Shown: positions 9,886 to 18,609 of the stretch, one piece after another
How the letters are laid out: each line of letters starts with the position of its first letter
Position numbering within the stretch: position 1 is the stretch's first letter
Source of the DNA: Thereva unica
Lineage: Eukaryota > Arthropoda > Insecta > Diptera > Therevidae
Length of the DNA: 64,000 nucleotides
Direction of reading: 5' to 3'
Assembly: GCA_949987705.1 (NCBI GenBank)
Contig: OX465281.1
Location: 970,001 to 1,034,000, forward strand
Notes under the pieces: generated by a model
The model's database searches: none
Told to the model about the DNA's origin: nothing
Seen by the model: only the letters and a program-made list of their open reading frames with translations
Program-made: the position numbers and the translations under genes

Positions 9886-12800
9886 TCCTCCCCCACGTTG
9901 AGGTCTCGGAGCTCAAAAACAGGTGCTTCGACTGTTATGCTTGGACGTTTTTTAGGCCAAAGGATGACAATTGCTACGATGGCTCCTATGCAAATGATGA
10001 GCGTGGTGTAGCTGAGGGTGTATTGGTGGATGTCGTGGTGCCGAAGCTGATCATGGGGCAAAACTTCCTGACTTTTAACTTCTTGATTGTACTTGCTTAA
10101 TGCCGCGATGTCTTCTTCCCCTCGAATGAGCATGTTAACCTGATCAGGAGTAGATGGATTTTTTATTTTTCGCTGGGTGCCAGATTCCTGATGAAGGCTT
10201 GCCGTAAGGTTGAAGGTAGGCATGAATGATATCTCGGCTTTGCTAGGAAACAAGTTGTGTGAGGTAATTGTCATTGACGGCTGTTTGATAATGCAGTTTG
10301 GGGCAAGTTTAAGGAGTCCTTCGCCTCGTAATTGTGTGTTGATGATTTTTGTTCCACAGACAATATTGAAAGTCTGACTTTGGTTGAAGGCGAATATCCA
10401 GTGATTCGGATAATGGAGTTGAATCCAGACCTGAAAGGAGCTTGTCTCTTTGAGAGTGCAGTATGGTGAGAGTTTCTTCTTGTGATTTAGGATCTGAACC
10501 TCACAGTGATTTTCTGTAGAATGACTGTTGAAAACTGGATGTCTCTGCTTACATAGGTAATGCCGGTCCTTATGAATGAGGCAGTCTTCGATCTCCTTGT
10601 GTGATAAAGGAAAGTACTGATCACGATATGGACTAATGGCTAAGAAGGGCGTTGATGGTTGAATGAAGATGAAGGATCCATTTATCATAGTTGGAAATGG
10701 AATAACTTTGAAAACTTGATAAACCTGATTTGTTAGCAAGGGTAACGTTATTCGGAAAATTATGTTGTTTTTTGTAACTCTCGCTTGCACTCTCAGAAGC
10801 TCGTAGAGGCTCGGAAGGTCTTTCTCTCCATTTCCTGGGAGGATTAATGATGGTGGTAGGTCTCTTCTGATGGAGCTTAATTCTTTGAGTAGCTGTGTAG
10901 GCGTGAGCAGAAGAGAATTGATTCTACCTTGATGACTGTCCGTAATAATTTCTAATAGAGATAACTGAGTTCTTTGGAAGTTTGATGCTAGTAACGACGT
11001 GTACATTACGAGAGTGTTGAAGAGTTGTACTTTCTCGTCTACACTCAAAGCATCCTTGATGTCATTGACTGCCTTATTAATTTGATTTAGACGTTGATCG
11101 AGAACCCTGAATCGTTGGTTGATATCATTGACTGACTTGTTGAACACATTCAGTGTGGAGTCGATGATGGAGGTCTGATTCTTGCTTAGATTTAAAAGAT
11201 GCTGTTCATTGGTGTAGATTTGTTGAATAATTTCATCCATATTTTCAGCATACTCTTGATCAAGTATTCCGAACAGTTTATTTGCTGCCATCCCTATGAA
11301 ATCGAATGGAGATCGCCTTTTGCGAGAGTGAAATCCGTTTCTGGTTGTTAATATTTTATTAAGATTTGTGATATCCTGTAGGACTTGTTCGAAATGTTGT
11401 ACTATCGCCTTGTATAAGTACCCGTTTTGATCTTGAATTGTAGCGCACCGGTCTTTCAATCTTGTTACGCATGTTTGCAGTCCTTGGTACTCCTGCCAGT
11501 AAAGAGACATATTGAAGAATGCTATTAGGCTCCACTCGTTGCTGATCATATGTGCTTGCCCCAGATCTTCGAAGTAAATTCCAGGATTGGTCTTAAATTG
11601 TGTTACTTCAACCGGAGCTCCAGGCGTTGGATTGCATCCTCCTGTTCCGAGAAGCATTAATCCCAGGAGTAATGATGTAACTGGATTTATCTTGATATTG
11701 CGTTTTGGACGCTTGGCTTTGTTTTGACTTTGTTCGTTGAATGCTGGTGATGGCGTTCGCAGTTTAATTGCTGCCGGCGCTATGTTTGTTGAAGTAGATG
11801 ATCTAGTTATCCTCCTTTGAGCATCGTGCTGGAGGTCTACGTCGATGTTAATTTCTTCTTCGGCCTCAATCGGAAGTGGGCATACTTTATGTATTGCTCT
11901 CCGTGTTTCTCCCGCTGCGGTTTTCAACTCAACTACTCGGGTGTGACCGTCTTCTCCTGGCAGAGTTTTCAATACTCTTCCCATGTTCCATTGTAATGGA
12001 GGAAGGTTGTCATCTTTGAGTAGGACGATAGTTCCTGGTTGAATGTCTTGCTGAGAATGTTTCCATTTATATCGATTCTGAAGTTCTTGTAGGTACTCCT
12101 TTGACCACCTGCGCCAGAACTCTTGATGTAGAGACTTCACTAAATTCCACCGAGTGAGAGAAGGAATGTGAATTGGTTGGACTTCTGGGTCAGCGACTGT
12201 TGTCAGTGGCTCTCCTATTAAAAAGTGCCCTGCCGTTAATACCTGTAGATCATTGGGGTCGGTGGTTAGAGGCGTCAATGGCCGAGAGTTCAAGATGGCC
12301 TCGATTTGTGCTATGACTGTTGTCAATTCTTCACATGTCAAGGACGCCTGAGTTAAAGTTCTCTTCATGTGGTGCTTAGCAGACTTAACAGCTGCTTCCC
12401 ACAGACCGCCAAAATGGGGCGACCTTGGTGGTATTGGTCTCCAGTTGATTCCTTTTTGGGAGCAATACCCTTTTATTTGGGATTGATTTTCTTCCGCTGT
12501 GAACATGGTATACAGTTCTTGAAGCTGATTGCGTGCTCCCATGAAATTGGTTGCGTTGTCGCAAAATATTTGTGTTGGGCATCCTCTCCGTGCAATAAAT
12601 CGTTTTAAGGCTCCAATGAAGGCATTGCTAGTTAGGTCAGAAACAACCTCAAGGTGACAAGCCTTTGTTGAAAAACAGACAAATACGGCCACATATGCCT
12701 TTGTGGGTCTTTTTCCTCTTAAGGTGTAATGGATATATGTTGGTCCGAAAAAGTCGACGCCAACGTTAATGAATGGACGTAAGGGCTGGATTCTTTCGGC

Positions 12801-15800
12801 TGGCAAATTACCCATGCGCTGGTTTATCTGTGTTGGCTTGGCCTTGAAACATCTTATGCAATGATGTACGATCGTCTGCGCCAACTGTTTTCCCCTTAAC
12901 GGCCAGAATCGCTGTCGTGTTGTTGCCAAAAGTCCTTGGGGCCCGATGTGTAGGTTGTCGATATGGATTTGTGTCATCAATAGTTTGGTGAATATGTGTT
13001 TTGATGGTAATACACACGGGTGTTTGGCATCGTAGGGTAGGCCAGATGCCTCTAGGCGACCTCCTACCCGCAGGATACCTCTGTCATCGAGAAATGGGCA
13101 CAAAGAAGTGAGACGGCTTGTTGAGCTCGGTTGCGAATGCTTCGTTATGTGTTTGATATCTTCTGCGAATTCTGTGCCCTGGAGGTGTTTGATGATTAGC
13201 ATCAAAGATGCTTTGAGTTCTTGTGCTGAGAGCGTTGTATCGGTCAAGCGGTATTTTTGGGCTCTCTTTAAATTGCTCACAAATCTCAGAACGTAGGCTG
13301 TAATATGTTGAAGCCTTTTGAATGAGTTGTGATGATTGACAGCGTCGAGGAAGTGTGGCGACGCTTTTGTGGTTGATAACACTGTTTTGATGACTTTAGT
13401 TTCGAGAATTGGTTGTGGCAGTGAGTGACATGGTAAAACTGGCCATGTGTCTTCTGAATTGTGCAGAAAAATTGGTCCTTGAAACCACATCTCACCGTGA
13501 TCTAATAGTTGTTGAGGGTGAACTCCCCTTGAGACAAGATCGGCTGGATTGAATTCAGAGTTTACGAATCTCCATTGATCGATGCTGGTAGCTTCCTGAA
13601 TGAATGTTACCCGGTTGGCTACAAAGGTTTGAAGTGGAGATTCGGTTTGAAGCCAAGATAGCACAATTTGGGAGTCAGTCCAATATGTGACCTTGTGTAT
13701 CTCTCGTGCTAGACTTTCTTGAACAATTTGCATGAGCTCTACTAGCAGCTTCGCGGCACATAACTCTAATCGTGGAATGGTTGTTGTCTTCTTTGGAGCT
13801 ATTCGTGATTTTGCGCAGATTAAGTGCACGTCGACAAATCCAGCTTCGGAAACAGATCGCATGTAGACTGCTGCTCCGTATGCCCGGTTGGAAGCATCAG
13901 AGAAGCCATGAAGCTGTAATTTATGGCCTCCTGGTATTATGATATGCCTTGTTATTCTCAAGTCGTTCAGTTTATGTAGCTCATCCCGAAATCCTATCCA
14001 CTTTGTTTGAATTGTAATAGGAATGGGAGAGTCCCAATCGAGATCGAGGGCCCATAATTCTTGCATAAATACCTTTGCTAATATTATCACTGGGCTTACG
14101 ATTCCCAGAGGATCGAAAACGCGAGCAATGTCGGCAAGAATGGTTCGTTTGGTGAGCTCCGCTGGTTCTTGCCAATTAGTTCGAATCATGAACTGATCGG
14201 AAGAAGGGAGCCATGTTAGACCTAATGTTTTCACTTTTTCTTGCTCATGCGTCTTGATGGATACTTCTGTTTCTAGATCTTCCTGTGGTATGCCATGAAG
14301 TAGCCGTGATGAATTTGCACACCATTTCCGGAGCTGAAAGCCGCCTGTTTTTAAGAGGTTGATGAGCTGGTTGCGCATCTCCAGCGTATGATTGAGGTCA
14401 TCACTGCCAGTGAGAATGTCGTCCACATAAAAATCACGTTTGGCGATTTCGGCGCCTAATGGATAGTGAGTCCCCTCTATGTTGGCTAAATCTTGTAAAC
14501 ATCTTATCGCTAAATACGGGGCGGCTTTAGTTCCATATGTTACCGTATTGAGCTGGTAAGTTTCTAGGGGTTCACTGGGCGATTCTCTCCACACTATCAG
14601 CTGGAACGGTTTGTCGGACTTGTCGACAAGAATTTGGCGATACATTTTTGTGATGTCGCTGATGAACACATAGCGATGGGTTCGAAAGCGGATTAATATG
14701 GACAGCAGATCATTTTGTAGTACGGGACCAGCATGTAATATATCATTCAGAGATATATTAGTGGAGGTTTTTGCTGATCCGTCAAAGACAACACGTAGTT
14801 TTGTTGTGCTGCTCTCTGGGCGTAGGACGCAGTGATGCGGCATGAAATAATGCGGTTTGTCTAATGGAATTTGGTTGATTTTTTCCATATGTTTTAATGA
14901 AATATACTCCCGCATGAAGTTGATGTATTGTTGCTGAATTTGTGGATTTTTCTTGAGCTTCTTTTCAAGGTTTAAAAACCTGCGGAGTGCAATTTGTTTT
15001 GATTCGCCTAAGGATGATGGATCGTGGGCAAACGGAAGACTGACAATATATCGGCCTTCAGCGGTTCGCTTGGAAGTGGTCTTGAAGAATTCTTCGCATT
15101 GGCGCTCAGCAATTGTCATTAACCTTTTCTGTGAGAGTTCCGCTGTTGGTGGAACTTCTTCTATAGTCCAGAATCGTTGAAGTTGTTCTTCTAAGGGAAC
15201 TATCTGGAGTACGCATGCTGTGCTAGAGTTTTGTGTCGTCTTGTGGGAGCCTTGTTTTCCCTGTACCACCCAGCCTAGGGAGGTGTTTACAAGAGTTGGC
15301 AGGTTTTTTCCTAGTTTGATCTTCTCACAGCCTACTATGTCAGGATAGAACTCAGCTCCTATTAACAAATCGATTTCTTGTGGTTTGTTGAAATTGCGAT
15401 CTGCTAAATGTAAATTGGTAGGTATGTTCCAACCTCGTATATCTGTATATTGATGTGGTTGTTTAGATGTGATTTCGGGAAGAACAAATGCCTCCATGGT
15501 TGTGTTGTATGTGGTTACTTTGGACTGTATTGTAACCATTGCCCGATGCTTGAGGGTAATGTTGTTGATTCCGATACCTTCGACTTGTAGTGCTCCTTCA
15601 TCAGGCCTTTGCGCGTTGGGGCGAAGCTTCAATCTTTTTAGAAGTCTTTTGGTGATACAGTTGATTTGTGAACCAGCGTCGAGCAATGCTCGGGCCGTAA
15701 TAAGTTGATTGTTTCTGTCCATGATGTGAATTTCTGCTGTTCCCAAAAAGACATAACTGGAGGATTGATGCGGAACATGTGCAGGCAAACTTGTGGCCGT

Positions 15801-17309
15801 GTCCTGAGTTTGTGGGGCAGAGTTCTTTGTTGTCTCGACGTGGAGTAGAGAGTTGTGGGCGGCACCGCATTTGCATCGCCTAGAAAGACATTTTTGAGGT
15901 CCGTGCCCACTGCGAAGGCAATTGGTGCATCGATGAAGGTTCCGGACAATTTTTAATCTTTCCGTTGGCTGATGTTGGAGAAATTTTGGGCAGGCATATA
16001 ATGGATGCATGCCATTTTTGCAGACAGCGCAAGTTGTGGCTGTAACTGATGAAACAAGAGAGCTTTTTTGCTTAGTGCATTTCCGTTGCGCGTTCTGCTC
16101 ATGAGGCTTTCCAGTGAGACATTCCCACATTTGAAAATGACCTTCGAGGAATGTGAGAAGACCAGTGACACTTTGAAGTTCTCTTGGAGAATCCAGCTCT
16201 TGTTCGTACAAACGGTGGCTTTCCTTGTCAAGTTTCTGAAGTAAGATATGTACGAGAATTGGATCCCACTCTGCTGTCGGAACTCCTAAGCTCTCGATAC
16301 CACGCAAGCATTCAGTTGTCACATCATGAAGTCGTTTAATGGCTCCCGATGTTGGGGCTGTAATTGCAGGCTGCCCCAACAGTTTGTTGAGGAAGGCTGA
16401 AACTACGAGTCTTTTGTTGTGGTAGCGATTCTCCAAGATCTTCCATGCTGACGGATAATTCTCTTCAGACACGTGAAGATGTTGGATGAGCTTGCTCGCT
16501 TCTCCTGTTAAATGCGCCTTCAAGTAGAACATTTTTTCTGCGTTACTTAAGGCGAACTTGTTGTGAACTAGCTGCTGGAAAAGGTCGTGAAATTCTGACC
16601 ATTTCAAGTAACTACCATCAAAGATAGGCAGCGTAATCTTGGGTAGTTTCACGCTGGAGGAATGGTCAGTTGATGTGTTTGGATTCTCCTGGTGTTTCGG
16701 GAGATGTTCTTCAAGTTGCACTCGTAGAGCATGATAGCGTTTTCTAATAGTGCTGTATTCCTGAACCTTGTAGCTAGATGAATCTTCTTCAGCCATGATT
16801 TCCAGGTGTCGCTTTGAAATGTTGTGCCACTGCTGATTGATGCTGCTGAGTGTGACTTGATAAAAAGCTGAAGATTTGTTGTCCAAATCCTGTGTAGTCT
16901 CGTCTACCAATTCTTGTAGACTTGAAATTGCAGCTGTTTGCTGCCGAATGAGGCGTGCTAATGGCTGTGAACTATTTTCATCTCCTTCGTCTGACGCTGG
17001 TTGTTCTGTGGACTCGGCTTCTAGAATATCTAGGGCAGCGCTTAAGGCCATCCTGTATTGTTGATGAACAGCGTCAGCTTGTTCATAATACTGTCTCTCG
17101 AAGTATGAGTGAGAGGGTTGCTCTGCCTTGAGCGGTTTAAGCTTGATGTCGTTTTTCTCAAACTGCGCCCAATCATCATCCAACCTTTCTAGCCTGGATC
17201 GAACATATGCTTCTGTTCTTCTGCTGGGGCTTTTCTTGAAGTTGGCGAAATCTTTGTTGATCTTTTCGCCTATGGCGGCTTGTTCCTTTAATAGAGCTGA
17301 GATGTCCAT
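9867..17309 (-). CDS. BEL/Pao Gag-Pol-Env polyprotein, 2480 aa
   Basis: A single uninterrupted ORF; the ATG lies just after the primer site. Gag: basic coiled N-terminus, a DUF1759-like region (about 215-310), then two CX2CX4HX4C zinc knuckles (427-440, 461-474). Aspartic protease: DAGS at 544-547. Reverse transcriptase: first Asp at 885, YVDD at 961-964. RNase H: Asp1138, Glu1182, Asp1212. Integrase: HHCC finger (His1449, His1454, Cys1484, Cys1487), catalytic Asp1519, Asp1584, Glu1638, then the BEL-type C-terminal domain to about 1815. Env (from about 1870): hydrophobic signal segment 1876-1890, furin site RKRR at 1996-1999 followed by an F-protein-like fusion peptide, a heptad-rich region to about 2095, several N-glycosylation sites, a membrane anchor at about 2434-2451 and a 29-residue tail. 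Pol families are certain; the env relationship is from motif order. How env is released, by splicing or by proteolysis, is not visible. Confidence 0.95.
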   Translation of the reverse strand: MDISALLKEQAAIGEKINKDFANFKKSPSRRTEAYVRSRLERLDDDWAQFEKNDIKLKPLKAEQPSHSYFERQYYEQADAVHQQYRMALSAALDILEAESTEQPASDEGDENSSQPLARLIRQQTAAISSLQELVDETTQDLDNKSSAFYQVTLSSINQQWHNISKRHLEIMAEEDSSSYKVQEYSTIRKRYHALRVQLEEHLPKHQENPNTSTDHSSSVKLPKITLPIFDGSYLKWSEFHDLFQQLVHNKFALSNAEKMFYLKAHLTGEASKLIQHLHVSEENYPSAWKILENRYHNKRLVVSAFLNKLLGQPAITAPTSGAIKRLHDVTTECLRGIESLGVPTAEWDPILVHILLQKLDKESHRLYEQELDSPRELQSVTGLLTFLEGHFQMWECLTGKPHEQNAQRKCTKQKSSLVSSVTATTCAVCKNGMHPLYACPKFLQHQPTERLKIVRNLHRCTNCLRSGHGPQKCLSRRCKCGAAHNSLLHVETTKNSAPQTQDTATSLPAHVPHQSSSYVFLGTAEIHIMDRNNQLITARALLDAGSQINCITKRLLKRLKLRPNAQRPDEGALQVEGIGINNITLKHRAMVTIQSKVTTYNTTMEAFVLPEITSKQPHQYTDIRGWNIPTNLHLADRNFNKPQEIDLLIGAEFYPDIVGCEKIKLGKNLPTLVNTSLGWVVQGKQGSHKTTQNSSTACVLQIVPLEEQLQRFWTIEEVPPTAELSQKRLMTIAERQCEEFFKTTSKRTAEGRYIVSLPFAHDPSSLGESKQIALRRFLNLEKKLKKNPQIQQQYINFMREYISLKHMEKINQIPLDKPHYFMPHHCVLRPESSTTKLRVVFDGSAKTSTNISLNDILHAGPVLQNDLLSILIRFRTHRYVFISDITKMYRQILVDKSDKPFQLIVWRESPSEPLETYQLNTVTYGTKAAPYLAIRCLQDLANIEGTHYPLGAEIAKRDFYVDDILTGSDDLNHTLEMRNQLINLLKTGGFQLRKWCANSSRLLHGIPQEDLETEVSIKTHEQEKVKTLGLTWLPSSDQFMIRTNWQEPAELTKRTILADIARVFDPLGIVSPVIILAKVFMQELWALDLDWDSPIPITIQTKWIGFRDELHKLNDLRITRHIIIPGGHKLQLHGFSDASNRAYGAAVYMRSVSEAGFVDVHLICAKSRIAPKKTTTIPRLELCAAKLLVELMQIVQESLAREIHKVTYWTDSQIVLSWLQTESPLQTFVANRVTFIQEATSIDQWRFVNSEFNPADLVSRGVHPQQLLDHGEMWFQGPIFLHNSEDTWPVLPCHSLPQPILETKVIKTVLSTTKASPHFLDAVNHHNSFKRLQHITAYVLRFVSNLKRAQKYRLTDTTLSAQELKASLMLIIKHLQGTEFAEDIKHITKHSQPSSTSRLTSLCPFLDDRGILRVGGRLEASGLPYDAKHPCVLPSKHIFTKLLMTQIHIDNLHIGPQGLLATTRQRFWPLRGKQLAQTIVHHCIRCFKAKPTQINQRMGNLPAERIQPLRPFINVGVDFFGPTYIHYTLRGKRPTKAYVAVFVCFSTKACHLEVVSDLTSNAFIGALKRFIARRGCPTQIFCDNATNFMGARNQLQELYTMFTAEENQSQIKGYCSQKGINWRPIPPRSPHFGGLWEAAVKSAKHHMKRTLTQASLTCEELTTVIAQIEAILNSRPLTPLTTDPNDLQVLTAGHFLIGEPLTTVADPEVQPIHIPSLTRWNLVKSLHQEFWRRWSKEYLQELQNRYKWKHSQQDIQPGTIVLLKDDNLPPLQWNMGRVLKTLPGEDGHTRVVELKTAAGETRRAIHKVCPLPIEAEEEINIDVDLQHDAQRRITRSSTSTNIAPAAIKLRTPSPAFNEQSQNKAKRPKRNIKINPVTSLLLGLMLLGTGGCNPTPGAPVEVTQFKTNPGIYFEDLGQAHMISNEWSLIAFFNMSLYWQEYQGLQTCVTRLKDRCATIQDQNGYLYKAIVQHFEQVLQDITNLNKILTTRNGFHSRKRRSPFDFIGMAANKLFGILDQEYAENMDEIIQQIYTNEQHLLNLSKNQTSIIDSTLNVFNKSVNDINQRFRVLDQRLNQINKAVNDIKDALSVDEKVQLFNTLVMYTSLLASNFQRTQLSLLEIITDSHQGRINSLLLTPTQLLKELSSIRRDLPPSLILPGNGEKDLPSLYELLRVQARVTKNNIIFRITLPLLTNQVYQVFKVIPFPTMINGSFIFIQPSTPFLAISPYRDQYFPLSHKEIEDCLIHKDRHYLCKQRHPVFNSHSTENHCEVQILNHKKKLSPYCTLKETSSFQVWIQLHYPNHWIFAFNQSQTFNIVCGTKIINTQLRGEGLLKLAPNCIIKQPSMTITSHNLFPSKAEISFMPTFNLTASLHQESGTQRKIKNPSTPDQVNMLIRGEEDIAALSKYNQEVKSQEVLPHDQLRHHDIHQYTLSYTTLIICIGAIVAIVILWPKKRPSITVEAPVFELRDLNVGEDENAQT
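9886..9894 (-). other. Polypurine tract of the BEL/Pao element
   Basis: GGGGGAGGA on the minus strand, directly adjoining the 3' LTR, is the expected plus-strand priming site. It is also translated: it encodes part of the Gly-Glu-Asp stretch of the Env tail. Confidence 0.8.
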
Positions 17310-17335
17310 AGTGATTACCTAGTAATGTACTAAGT

Positions 17336-17354
17336 AATCACGTCGGGGTCACCA
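17336..17354 (-). other. Primer binding site, tRNA-Trp
   Basis: Three bases inside the 5' LTR, the element reads TGGTGACCCCGACGTGATT. This is complementary over 19 nt to the 3' end of insect tRNA-Trp(CCA) including its CCA tail (AATCACGTCGGGGTCACCA), as I remember that tRNA. Position and length fit a reverse transcription primer site. Confidence 0.85.
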
Positions 17355-17357
17355 GAA

Positions 17358-17741
17358 TGTACAAAAAAAATAATATATTTCTTTTGCTGTTGTCTTAACG
17401 CAGCCTCACGTTAAGTTAAATAAAAAGGCTTTTGAGTTCTGAATGATACTGACCTAAGTTTAATTAGATTTATCTCTTATATACAAAATTTTCTTATACT
17501 AGAACTTAAATTTGTGTAAGTAAAAACAGTTCCCATCGAATCTGCAATTGTCAGCATAAAAGCTCTTGAAATTCTTATCTTATGTTTTCCACGCTGAGGG
17601 AAACTGGAGATGTGCAAAAATGTCACCTTGATGCGGTAACGTGAGGAGTTTTTGTCTGTGAGAAAATTAATTTGAAAATAAATTTGTGCAATTGCAGATT
17701 CGGTGGGAAATAAATTTAATTTTTATGTCTGGGCGTTTTCA
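17358..17741 (-). repeat. 5' LTR of the BEL/Pao element
   Basis: 384 bp and seemingly identical to 9502-9885. It is followed on the right by the TAGAC target duplication. It should carry the element's promoter; I could not place a TATA box or start site with confidence. Confidence 0.95.
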
Positions 17742-17746
17742 TAGAC

Positions 17747-18270
17747 CTTCATCTACGGCGACAATTACGACTAGTTTGACCAACCCGATCTTCAAAAATG
17801 GTTGAAACTCTTCAATATTCAGCACTCTTGCGCGTGTGTATACGTGTATTGAGTAAGTAACCATTCAACCCTCCTTAAAACAGAAAAATACACATATCAC
17901 TTCGGATATAGACTTGTAGTTATCTTAAATTTTGACTTGAAAGCAAATTGTTCCCGGTACTCGATTTTACCCAAAGTAATGAGTTATAGTACTCGGTCAA
18001 AAGTATTGAGTATTGATGTGAGTAGGTAGAATCGAAAGCCAAATACTCATATGAATAAGGAATCGAGTACTTATATCCACGTGTTTATCCGTGACTTGGA
18101 TACTCACCAAAAAGTATTCTGATCACAAGTCGAAGAATTGTTGGCTTCTTATGTGAGGGAGGTCGATTGCGAAACTATGTTTAGAAGAATTGATGCTCGT
18201 TAACATTGTAAGAAAGATTTATGGCAGAGCCAAATAATATTTAAATTTTGCAGGCGCCCCTCATTTATAG
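17747..18270. other. Spacer right of the BEL/Pao insertion
   Basis: No ORF of note. The segment 17950-18130 repeats the phrase GAGTA with GTATTGAGTA-like variants (AGTACTCGGTCAAAAGTATTG, ATCGAGTACTTAT), a loose degenerate short repeat. Confidence 0.4.
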
Positions 18271-18279
18271 ATCTGTCTC

Positions 18280-18600
18280 CCTTTAGAGAGAACAGTGGAG
18301 AGTTACTTCTTTCACTCCAACTCCCAAGCAGCATAAGGGGGCTCTCGAGCAACCTAGGGAGCACGTGTAACTACCAAGAGCTGCTATTGTCCTGCCCAGC
18401 CTTTGGGATGGGACAGCGAAATAGGCCAAACATCCGTTGGAAGGATGATGTGGACGCGACCGCCTAGACTTTTGGAATACCAAACTGGATATCATCGCTA
18501 CCGGTCGAAGAAGTGGTTGTGTGAAGCAAGTCCCGTATCCCGTTGGTAGAGCCGACTAAGAAAGGACTTCAATAAGTTATAGTGAATGCTTAGATTATAT
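18280..18600 (+). pseudogene. C-terminal remnant of a non-LTR retrotransposon
   Basis: In one frame the + strand reads RPNIRWKDDVDATA, then an NW-containing stretch, then SKKWLCEASPVS. This is the basic R-P-x-x-R-W-x-D-D-V segment followed by an NW and a W-x-x-K end, typical of the extreme C-terminus of RTE/CR1-type polyproteins. Stops and frame changes interrupt it, and nothing of the reverse transcriptase core is present. Confidence 0.55.
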
Positions 18601-18609
18601 TTATGCTTG

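Larger units (their letters stand above)
9502..17741 (-). mobile_element. Intact BEL/Pao endogenous retrovirus-like element with env
   Basis: This 8240-bp element is bounded by two 384-bp LTRs that begin TG and end CA and look identical base for base. It is flanked by the 5-bp duplication TAGAC at 9497-9501 and 17742-17746, the length typical of BEL/Pao. The minus-strand order is 5' LTR (17358-17741), tRNA-Trp primer binding site, one 2480-codon ORF, polypurine tract and 3' LTR (9502-9885). Everything needed for retrotransposition is present and uninterrupted, and the LTRs have not diverged, so the insertion is very recent and the copy may still be active. The env domain makes it retrovirus-like, resembling the Drosophila roo arrangement. 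Confidence 0.95.

Noticed and set aside
12369..12608. Plus-strand and other-frame ORFs inside 9867-17309
   Set aside because: They are shadows of the 2480-codon polyprotein, with no motifs of their own.
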